6,161 nucleotides of DNA, taken from NCBI GenBank assembly GCA_016780605.1, contig JADHLS010000338.1, forward strand, positions 1 to 6,161. The letters run 5' to 3'. The notes beneath the pieces were generated by a model. The model did no database searches and had not been told where the DNA came from. It worked only from the letters and a program-made list of their open reading frames with translations. Source of the DNA: Reyranella sp. (GTDB taxonomy: Bacteria; Pseudomonadota; Alphaproteobacteria; Reyranellales; Reyranellaceae). The translations under genes and the position numbers were made by a program. This document shows positions 1 through 5,229 of the stretch, in pieces; position 1 is the stretch's first letter, and each line of letters opens with the position of its first letter.

Positions 1-311
1 CCCGCCGCCGCGACCCAGATCATGTCGCGACGGGGATTGCGCAAGGCGCCGAAATTCACCGGCACCGGCTTGGCGTAGCCGAACAGGAACGGCGCCCGCA
101 TCAGCAGCAGCAGGCCGGGCAGGACGATCGTGCCGAACGGATCGATGTGCTTGAAGGGATTCAGGCTGACGCGGCCCAGCCGCCATGCCGTATCGTCGCC
201 GCACCAGCGCGCGACGAAGCCGTGTGCCGCCTCATGCAGCGTGATGGCGAGGAGCGCCGGTATCACCCAGGTCGAAGCGGTATGGATCACCGAAAGCCAC
301 TGTTGATCCAT
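1..311 (-). CDS. Site-2 protease family (M50) metalloprotease, N-terminal part, cut by the window edge
   Basis: This is the first 103 codons of an integral-membrane zinc metalloprotease of the M50 (site-2 protease) family, which cuts substrates within or near the membrane. A hydrophobic first helix runs into the zinc-binding motif HEAAH (residues 26-30), with the usual Gly-Phe after it. Next come the family signatures NPFKHIDPFGTIVLP (residues 51-65) and GYAKPVPVN (residues 78-86), with a hydrophobic segment between. The third zinc ligand, the NPxxD-type motif expected further on, lies beyond the left edge. The start is secure: the ATG at 311 is directly preceded by an in-frame TAA, and a GAGGG lies a few bases upstream. 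The hydrolase gene lies upstream on the same strand, but a hairpin in the 98-bp gap argues against simple co-transcription. The substrate cannot be told from sequence; small M50 proteins of this kind are often annotated only as site-2 proteases. Confidence 0.93.
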   Translation of the reverse strand, partial: MDQQWLSVIHTASTWVIPALLAITLHEAAHGFVARWCGDDTAWRLGRVSLNPFKHIDPFGTIVLPGLLLLMRAPFLFGYAKPVPVNFGALRNPRRDMIWVAAA

Positions 312-350
312 TTACGCCCTCGCCATTCAATCTCTTCTCAGGCTCATGCC

Positions 351-379
351 TCCTCTGCCCCGCTAGGCGGGGCAGAGGA
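351..379 (-). terminator. Perfect GC-rich hairpin after the hydrolase gene, possible terminator
   Basis: A 13-bp perfect inverted repeat (TCCTCTGCCCCGC and its complement) flanks a 3-base loop, TAG. It begins about 30 bases beyond the hydrolase stop codon and ends about 40 bases before the M50 start. Such a strong stem in an intergenic gap is typical of a transcription terminator. However, no T-run follows on either strand, so it may instead be a weak or Rho-assisted terminator, or an mRNA-stabilising stem that adjusts expression between the two genes. The structure is seen directly; its function is inferred. Confidence 0.5.
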
Positions 380-409
380 ACTCGAGCTCCGCTGGTGAGA
401 AGCGCTCTA

Positions 410-1312
410 TCACACCCTGACGTGGCGTTCGATGAATTCGACCATGCGCCCGAACATCGGCCCGCACTGAGAGAGGTCGGGCGAGGAACCGGCCTTGCGC
501 TCTATGTCGATATATTCCAGCGCGATCGAGCCGCCGGCCTTGGCGTAAGCGGCGCAAAAACGCTGCGGCTCGTTGCCGTCGAAGCTCGATTCGATGTCCT
601 TGTAGTCGTGCACGATATCGCCCTGCGCCTGGTACCAGACCGCGGGCGGCGTCAGCACCTTCTCGCCGCGCTCGAGCGCCATTGTCGGATTGCCCTCGGC
701 CATGTTGGCTTCGTTCTGCCAATAGGAGTCGTGGCGGCCGATGATCGACTTCGGCCACTCGGCCGGGTTGGGGCCTTGCAGGGCGCGCTTGGCGTGGCGG
801 TAGCGGCTGAGCGGATTGATCACCGGCCAGGACATGATCACGCACCGCACGCTGGCGTCCTCGGCCGGAGAGCCGGCCGGCAGGGCGATCGCCGCATAGC
901 GCGGATCGTGCGGGCGCATGGCGACCAGCATCGCGAGATGCCCGCCGCTCGACTGACCCGACAGGCCGATGAGATCGGGCCGCGTCTTGAGCTCGCGCGC
1001 ATGGAGCTTGGCCCAGCGCACCGCATAGTTGATGTCCTGCACCGACGCCGGATACGGCGCCTCTGTGCCGGAGCGGAAATCGAGCGCAATCGACACGACG
1101 CCGTGCGATGCCATGTACTCATGGCGCAGCCGCTCGGTGGTGCGGTCGCTCATGCACCAGGCGCCGCCATGGCATTCCACCATGGCCGGGAACGGCCCGG
1201 CCCCACGCGGCTTGAAGATGCGGGCCAACAACGGCTTGTCGCCGTGACGCAGATACTCGACATCTTCGACGTCGAAGTCGGCGGCCTTGGCTTCGAGGAC
1301 TGCAGTGTTCAT
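410..1312 (-). CDS. Alpha/beta hydrolase (esterase/lipase, BD-FAE/HSL-like), 300 aa, apparently lacking the usual catalytic His
   Basis: This is a predicted cytosolic serine hydrolase of the alpha/beta fold, probably acting on small esters; the substrate is unknown. In order it shows the strand PFPAMVECHGGAW with the oxyanion-hole HGG (residues 48-50), a conserved FRSGTEAPYPASVQD stretch (79-93), and the nucleophile elbow GQSSGG with Ser121 (119-124). The acid is probably Asp232 or Asp236 in QGDIVHD. Family members normally place the catalytic His near the C-terminus, just after a strand. Here that place reads DIERKAGSSPD (residues 269-279) with no His, and the only later one is His297 in the final ERHV. 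The enzyme may therefore be impaired or use another residue. The ATG at 1312 was chosen because GAGGGA lies five bases upstream and the hydrolase fold begins soon after; a start at 1378 would add 22 residues unlike the family. There is no signal peptide. It is divergent from the solute-binding protein gene. Confidence 0.87.
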   Translation of the reverse strand: MNTAVLEAKAADFDVEDVEYLRHGDKPLLARIFKPRGAGPFPAMVECHGGAWCMSDRTTERLRHEYMASHGVVSIALDFRSGTEAPYPASVQDINYAVRWAKLHARELKTRPDLIGLSGQSSGGHLAMLVAMRPHDPRYAAIALPAGSPAEDASVRCVIMSWPVINPLSRYRHAKRALQGPNPAEWPKSIIGRHDSYWQNEANMAEGNPTMALERGEKVLTPPAVWYQAQGDIVHDYKDIESSFDGNEPQRFCAAYAKAGGSIALEYIDIERKAGSSPDLSQCGPMFGRMVEFIERHVRV

Positions 1313-1317
1313 GGCGT

Positions 1318-1323
1318 TCCCTC
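1318..1323 (-). promoter_or_regulatory. Ribosome binding site of the hydrolase gene
   Basis: GAGGGA on the minus strand, five bases before the ATG at 1312. It decides that start over the longer in-frame alternative at 1378. Confidence 0.7.
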
Positions 1324-1545
1324 GTCCCGTGGTGATTGTTGGCGGGGAGCATAGGCATCTTTGGCAAGGACGCGCCACTGTGGCGGCGCTATGATCCGCC
1401 GAGCGTTGCCCGCAGAGAGCCGAATGCCCTGCGGCGGTAGTGCAGTTCGATACGCATAGTTGACAGACGTCTACCCGCGCTGGCCGAGGCCCAGCGCACG
1501 CCTACGCGTCTTCGCTCGTGTCGTTTCCAGAATGAAAAATGTGAC

Positions 1546-1551
1546 AGGAGG
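1546..1551 (+). promoter_or_regulatory. Ribosome binding site of the solute-binding protein gene
   Basis: A consensus AGGAGG lies five bases before the ATG at 1557. It is the strongest Shine-Dalgarno sequence in the window, in keeping with the high expression usual for periplasmic binding proteins. It favours this start over the out-of-frame alternatives nearby. Confidence 0.85.
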
Positions 1552-1556
1552 AAATC

Positions 1557-2861
1557 ATGGCTCGCATTGCGCGTCGTAGAGTTCTCAAGCTGTCGGCATC
1601 GGGCGGCATGGCCGCCATCCTGGCGAGCGGCCGCGCGCCCGCGCTCGCCCAGGAGTCGAACGTCCATTGGCTGCGCTGGGCCGATTTCGTGCCGGCGTCC
1701 GACGTGCTGCTCAAGGGCCCGATCACGCAGGAGTGCAAGAAGGCCTTGGGCATCACGCTCAAGGTCGAGACCGTCAACGCCAACGACCTGCAGTCGCGCA
1801 TCACCTCGGCGATCCAGTCGGGCGCCGGCGCCGACATCATCATGGGATTCAGCAACTGGCCACAGCTCTATGGCCAGAGCCTGGCCGATGTCGGCGACCT
1901 CGCCGAAGAGCTCGGCAAGGCCGGGGGCGGCTACTACGACGTGTCGCGCCAGATCGCCATGATCGGCAACAAGTGGATCGGCGTCCCATTCACCACCGGC
2001 GGCGGCATGATCGCCTATCGCAAGTCGTGGCTCGAGGAGGTCGGCGCCACGAGCTTCCCGGGGGACTGGGAGACCTTCCGCGAGGTCGGCAAGAAGCTGA
2101 AGGCCAAGGGCCGGCCGATCGGGCAGACCGCCGGGCACACGTTCGGCGACGCGCCCGGCTGGTGGTATCCCTTCCTCTGGTCGTTCGGCGGCAAGGAAGT
2201 CGAGGCCGACGGCAAGGTCGTGCTGAACAGCAAGGAAACTGTCGAATCGATCAAGTACGCCGTCATGCTGTGGAAGGAGACCATGGACGAAGGTGGCCTC
2301 GCCTGGGACGACACCAACAACAACCGCGCCTTCCTGTCCCAGACCATCAGCGCCACCAACAACGGCGCCTCGATCTACATCGAAGCCAAGAAGAAGCCGG
2401 ACACCTACAAGACCGAGAAGGGCACGCCGATGTTCCAGGACATCCTGCATGCTCCCATCCCCAAGGGGGTCGCGGGCCAGTACAACTCGCCGGGCGTGTT
2501 CACCGACATGGTGATGGGCTACTCGAAGAACCAGAAAGCGGCCAAGGACTTCCTGCGCTGGATGCACTCCAAGCCGATCTACGACCAGTGGTTCACCTCG
2601 CAACAGGGTTACACCTCGGGGCCGACCAAGGATTGGGCCAAGCACGCGGTGTGGGACGTCGATCCGGTGCTGAAACCCTTCAGGGATCTGCCGGAGTACG
2701 GCCGGCTTGTCGGCTATGCCGGGCCGCCCGACCGCAAGGCCGCCGAGGTGGTGAGCAAGTACATCATCGTCGACATGTACGCCAAGGCGATCCAGGGCAT
2801 GCCGGCCGAGGACGCCGCCAAGTGGGCGCACAGCGAGTGCGTCAAGGCGTACACGTCCTGA
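1557..2861 (+). CDS. ABC transporter substrate-binding protein, family 1 (sugar-type), Tat-exported
   Basis: This 434-residue periplasmic solute-binding protein resembles the family 1 (SBP_bac_1) group that delivers sugars or related solutes to ABC importers. The N-terminus has a twin-arginine-like signal: RRRVLK at residues 6-11, a short hydrophobic stretch, and a likely cleavage after ALA at residue 31. The mature part shows the usual two-lobe pattern. It includes LQSRITSAIQSGAGADIIMG in the first lobe, a hinge-like VPFTTGGGMIAYRKSWLEEVG, an aromatic-rich GWWYPFLWSFGG that probably lines the ligand site, and a late AAKDFLRWM segment typical of the family. The length fits the family norm of about 400-450 residues. 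No permease or ATPase gene is adjacent: the downstream neighbour is convergent and the upstream one divergent. It is therefore an orphan in this window and must use a transporter encoded elsewhere. The ligand cannot be named from sequence. Codon use matches the neighbours and nothing looks transferred. Confidence 0.9.
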   Translation: MARIARRRVLKLSASGGMAAILASGRAPALAQESNVHWLRWADFVPASDVLLKGPITQECKKALGITLKVETVNANDLQSRITSAIQSGAGADIIMGFSNWPQLYGQSLADVGDLAEELGKAGGGYYDVSRQIAMIGNKWIGVPFTTGGGMIAYRKSWLEEVGATSFPGDWETFREVGKKLKAKGRPIGQTAGHTFGDAPGWWYPFLWSFGGKEVEADGKVVLNSKETVESIKYAVMLWKETMDEGGLAWDDTNNNRAFLSQTISATNNGASIYIEAKKKPDTYKTEKGTPMFQDILHAPIPKGVAGQYNSPGVFTDMVMGYSKNQKAAKDFLRWMHSKPIYDQWFTSQQGYTSGPTKDWAKHAVWDVDPVLKPFRDLPEYGRLVGYAGPPDRKAAEVVSKYIIVDMYAKAIQGMPAEDAAKWAHSECVKAYTS

Positions 2862-2866
2862 CGTTG

Positions 2867-2897
2867 AGCGGGGCGATCATCTCCTGGTCGCCCCGCT
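2867..2897. terminator. GC-rich hairpin between convergent genes, probable bidirectional terminator
   Basis: A perfect 10-bp stem (AGCGGGGCGA and its complement) with an 11-base loop lies between the solute-binding protein stop (2861) and the convergent PPOX gene's stop (2901). The placement suits a terminator serving both strands. A run of T is lacking on either side, so it would be an atypical intrinsic terminator. Confidence 0.6.
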
Positions 2898-2900
2898 TCG

Positions 2901-3326
2901 CTACTCGCCGAGATCGCCCCAGCTCGTCACCCGTTCGATGCGGATGGCGATGACGGGAAGCGATTCGATCGGCATCGCCACGAGCTGCGGATAGCGTGAA
3001 CGGACCAGCGCCTGCGCGCGCGCATGTTCCTCGCCCGGCATCAGGATGTCCGCGCGTCCGCGCAGCATGACCCAGCCCAGCCGGCGCCAGTCTTCGTCGT
3101 AGTGATCGAAGACGACGGCGACCTGCGGATTATGGGCGATGTTGCCCAGCCGCTTCAGCGGTCGGTCGCGGTCGCGCTTGGGCTTGGCGTCGATGGCGAT
3201 ATAGAGGGTCTCGCCCGCGAGACCGAAGCACACGGGCACGACATGAGGTACGGCACGTGCGTCAGCGGTCGCCAGATGGCCGACCCGCCGCGCCTCGACA
3301 AAGCCGCGTTCACGCGCCGATAGCAT
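2901..3326 (-). CDS. PPOX-class (pyridoxamine-5'-phosphate oxidase-like split-barrel) protein, probable F420/flavin-dependent oxidoreductase, Rv0121-like
   Basis: This 141-residue protein has the pyridoxamine-phosphate-oxidase-like split-barrel fold, which binds FMN or F420. The pattern matches what I recall of the PPOX group modelled on Mycobacterium Rv0121. It has a first strand GHLATADARAVPHVVPVCF (residues 16-34), then IDAKPKR (45-51), KRLGNIAHNPQVA (58-70) and the very characteristic FDHYDEDW (73-80), closing with ERVTSW near the C-terminus. Its length is normal and it appears complete. The ATG at 3326 is chosen because the family motifs begin soon after; the upstream Shine-Dalgarno is weak, a G-rich run partly paired in a GGGGCCCC palindrome. 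The actual reaction and cofactor are not known from sequence. It lies 51 bases downstream of the broken PAS gene on the same strand, so the two could once have shared a transcript. The fold assignment is firm; the F420 label is family-name transfer only. Confidence 0.88.
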   Translation of the reverse strand: MLSARERGFVEARRVGHLATADARAVPHVVPVCFGLAGETLYIAIDAKPKRDRDRPLKRLGNIAHNPQVAVVFDHYDEDWRRLGWVMLRGRADILMPGEEHARAQALVRSRYPQLVAMPIESLPVIAIRIERVTSWGDLGE

Positions 3327-3342
3327 ACGGGGCCCCCGCCAT

Positions 3343-3363
3343 TGCCGGACTAGATGCCCGGCA
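3343..3363 (-). other. Small hairpin in the gap between the PAS and PPOX genes
   Basis: TGCCGG and CCGGCA form a perfect 6-bp stem with a 9-base loop, in the 51-bp gap between the PAS pseudogene stop and the PPOX start. It could be a weak terminator or a leader structure of the PPOX message. There is no T-run. A stem this short can occur by chance in GC-rich DNA. Confidence 0.3.
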
Positions 3364-3377
3364 GGATGACAGCCCTT

Positions 3378-3955
3378 CTAGGCGGCGGCGAGATCGACGG
3401 TCAGGTCGGCGGCCTGTGCTTCGTATTCCTCGGCCATGTGCTGCAGCGCCGAGATGGTCTGGCGGTCGTTGATCTGCCGGGACAGCCGCCGACAGCGCCG
3501 GGCATGGGCCAGGAAGTCGTCTCGCCGGCGCGCCGCCGTGATGTCCTCCAAGACGTTGATGGCGCCGGTGAACTGCCCCGCCGCATCGAACAGCGGCGTC
3601 GGATGGGGTCGAAACGCAACTCGCCGACCGTCCGGCCGCTCGGCGATCGCCGTTTCACCGCGGATCGAACGCCGTCTCTGATGGCGAGGGCCATCGGGCA
3701 CTGGTCGTGGGGCGACGGCTCGCCGCGGTCAGTCAGCAGCTTCCAGGTGACGCACCAACAGTCGACCTTGACCTCCGGCGTGCGTCCCGCAAGGTCGATA
3801 CATGCCTTGTTGTACCAGGTGATCCTGCCATCCCGATCCGTCACATAAAGAGCGGCCGGCAGCTGCTGCAAAGAAGTCGGATCGCCGTCCGGGCGTCCCT
3901 TCAACGTCTTCAGGGCGACCTGGACGATTTCCTCGGCATCAAGAATTTGGGACAT
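3378..3955 (-). pseudogene. PAS-domain sensor protein, disrupted by a one-base frameshift
   Basis: Two overlapping reading frames on this strand together spell one PAS-domain protein. The first frame, from the ATG at 3955, gives residues 1-95, including LPAALYVTDRDGRITWYNKA (residues 32-51) and PHDQCPMALAIRDG (82-95). The second gives the rest: SIRGETAIAERPDGRRVAF, HPTPLFDAAG, GAINVLEDIT, then a helical tail with ARRCRRLS and MAEEYEAQA. The first frame after about 3671, and the second before it, read as arginine-rich nonsense. Restoring one base at 3670/3671 (reading GGC-CGT instead of GGC-GTT) joins them into a normal 192-residue protein with DGRSIRGE across the join, as related PAS proteins have. 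The intact form would be a soluble ligand- or redox-sensing PAS protein with no kinase or output domain. It is divergent from the LuxR-like regulator gene and upstream of the PPOX gene. No slippery heptamer is visible, so a real mutation or a sequencing error is likelier than programmed shifting. Confidence 0.85.
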
Positions 3956-4017
3956 AAATCACAACCACTTCGGAGCCCCTGGCAGCCGTCGGGTTGCGGT
4001 GCCGCTGGCCCGTCGGC

Positions 4018-4130
4018 TCTTGTCCCAGCGGGGTACGCCTCCGGTTCCGCGATGCGTAAGTTTTGCGTTCGGTGACCTTTGCCACAGAGCCACGGCCGAT
4101 TTGTCGCCACAATTGCCCGCGGGGACAAGA
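4018..4130. repeat. 9-bp inverted repeat in the divergent PAS/LuxR-like gap
   Basis: TCTTGTCCC at 4018-4026 and its exact complement GGGACAAGA at 4122-4130 lie 95 bases apart in the 191-bp gap between the two divergent signalling genes. The right copy ends 16 bases before the regulator's ATG. Paired distant sites of this kind can be operators for a shared regulator, here possibly the neighbouring LuxR-type protein before it lost its helix-turn-helix. Each half is not itself palindromic. The repeat is seen; the role is speculation. Confidence 0.35.
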
Positions 4131-4146
4131 ACTTGGGGTGTCGGAC

Positions 4147-5076
4147 ATGATCGATCGCGGCTTACTCATCCAGTCCATTCACGAAGCAGCTGCTGTCGCC
4201 GAGCGCTGGCCCTTCGTGCTCCAGGCGATCGGCCACGCTGTCGACGCACCGGCGGCCATGCTGTGGGCCCGTCGCAGCGATGCCTGGACCGGCGACGTCG
4301 TGTCCGGGCCAAGGGATGGCTTGCACTGCCAGCAAACGACGGCAAGGCTGTTGGGCGCCGACCGTGCGGGCTTTCTCACCGACCGCGACCTTTTCTCGGC
4401 CACCGAACGGCGCGGCGATGCCTTCGCCGCGACCGCGATCGCCGTACCCACGGGCGACTGCCTTGGCTTCCATTTCCAGCGGAGGCCAGAAGCGACGCCC
4501 TTTGCGGCACAAGACGTGGCGCTGCTCGATTCGCTGCGACCGGCGCTGGCGCGCGCCGGCATGTTGAGCGTTCGCTGGCGCCTGCAGCAGCCGCGCACCG
4601 CGACCGCAGCCCTGCAGACCATCGGTCTGCCCGCCGCCATGCTCGATCGCGACGGCCGCGCTCTCGCCGCCAACGCCGAGATCGAAGCGCTCGCCAACCA
4701 CGTGCACTGGCGGCCGCAGGACCGCCTTGCCCTGGTCGACGCGCAGGCCAATGGCCTGCTGCACAAGGTCCTGGCCGATCCGCGCGAGGGCCGTTCCTTT
4801 GCCGCCCGCTCGATGGCCGGCGAACCCGCGGTCATCCACGCCGTGCCGGTGGCGGGCCAGGCGCGCAACATCTTCGGCGGCCGCGTGACGTTGGTGGTGC
4901 TCACACCCGTGGACCAAGCCGCCCAGGCCGTGCGCGGGCTGTTCGACCTCACGGCGCAAGAGGCGCGCTCGCTGGCCAAGGCCAGCACGTCCCGGCAGGC
5001 CGAGCTCACCTCGCTGCTGGCCGGCCTGCCGAAGCTGCAGCCCCGCCCGTCACCCGCGGCCGCTGAACCTGTGTGA
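4147..5076 (+). CDS. LuxR-type regulator with internal deletion of the C-terminal helix-turn-helix
   Basis: This 309-residue protein resembles large alphaproteobacterial LuxR-family regulators: an N-terminal sensory half, a PAS-like middle and a C-terminal helix-turn-helix. The sensory half starts IHEAAAVAERWPFVLQAIG and carries FLTDRDLFS (76-84) and LLDSLRPALARAGML (126-140). The middle is seen in LQTIGLPAAMLDRDGRALAANA (156-177), then VIHAVPVAGQARNIFGG (229-245) and VVLTPV. The C-terminus begins a LuxR domain, GLFDLTAQEAR (264-274), then passes straight to LAKASTSRQAELTSLLAGLP (276-295), which is the end of such a domain. Roughly 30 residues that should contain the scaffold and recognition helices are missing, with the frame kept. 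The protein is probably unable to bind DNA in the usual way. The ATG at 4147 is preferred, with GGGG eight bases upstream; a start at 4063 adds 28 residues unlike the family. It is divergent from the broken PAS gene. Confidence 0.8.
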   Translation: MIDRGLLIQSIHEAAAVAERWPFVLQAIGHAVDAPAAMLWARRSDAWTGDVVSGPRDGLHCQQTTARLLGADRAGFLTDRDLFSATERRGDAFAATAIAVPTGDCLGFHFQRRPEATPFAAQDVALLDSLRPALARAGMLSVRWRLQQPRTATAALQTIGLPAAMLDRDGRALAANAEIEALANHVHWRPQDRLALVDAQANGLLHKVLADPREGRSFAARSMAGEPAVIHAVPVAGQARNIFGGRVTLVVLTPVDQAAQAVRGLFDLTAQEARSLAKASTSRQAELTSLLAGLPKLQPRPSPAAAEPV

Positions 5077-5088
5077 GGAATCCCACAG
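5069..5088 (+). terminator. Hairpin overlapping the regulator's stop codon
   Basis: CTGTGTGA and TCCCACAG pair over 8 bp with one mismatch around a GGAA loop of the GNRA kind. The left arm contains the TGA stop of the LuxR-like gene. No T-run follows. It may help end transcription or protect the message 3' end; the evidence is only the fold. The rest of the 153-bp gap up to the convergent lysozyme gene shows nothing else convincing. Confidence 0.3.
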
Positions 5089-5229
5089 ACCGCCGGCCAC
5101 GGGGTTGCCAAGTTTGCCCGTCTTCTTGGGGGGCGCGGAGCGGCGATTGCCGGTAACGGCGAGCCAGGTCAGGCCAGCTTGGGGCAGCACTGGGGCCCGA
5201 TCTGCAGCCGCTCCCGCTTCGCACTTCGC

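Noticed and set aside
395..1354. A 319-codon plus-strand open frame opposite the hydrolase
   Set aside because: Shadow of the hydrolase gene, which carries HGGAW and GQSSGG motifs and a good ribosome site; the plus-strand product has none.
1460..1465. A consensus TTGACA -35 box upstream of the solute-binding protein gene
   Set aside because: At 16-18 bases spacing there is only GC-rich sequence with no -10-like hexamer, so a promoter cannot be supported from sequence alone.
1389..2831. A 480-codon open frame on the minus strand opposite the solute-binding protein gene
   Set aside because: Its translation is low-complexity and rich in G, R, L and V with no family motif. It is the antisense shadow of a clearly real gene in GC-rich DNA.
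1667..2953. A 428-codon plus-strand open frame overlapping the solute-binding protein in another frame
   Set aside because: Arginine-, glycine- and histidine-rich product typical of an off-frame reading; it has no start signal and no motif.
3660..3680. Programmed ribosomal frameshift in the PAS gene
   Set aside because: No X-XXY-YYZ slippery heptamer or obvious downstream stimulator is seen; a one-base deletion explains the data more simply.
3354..3848. A plus-strand open frame opposite the PAS pseudogene
   Set aside because: No domain features; the PAS signatures on the minus strand explain the region.
4063..4146. N-terminal extension of the LuxR-like protein
   Set aside because: The 28 extra residues contain Cys, Pro and Arg runs unlike the family. 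A GGGG ribosome site and ATG at 4147 give a normal N-terminus.
4162..5111. Two long minus-strand open frames (to 4959 and to 5111) opposite the LuxR-like gene
   Set aside because: Neither shows a recognisable domain. The plus-strand frame matches a known regulator family over its length.
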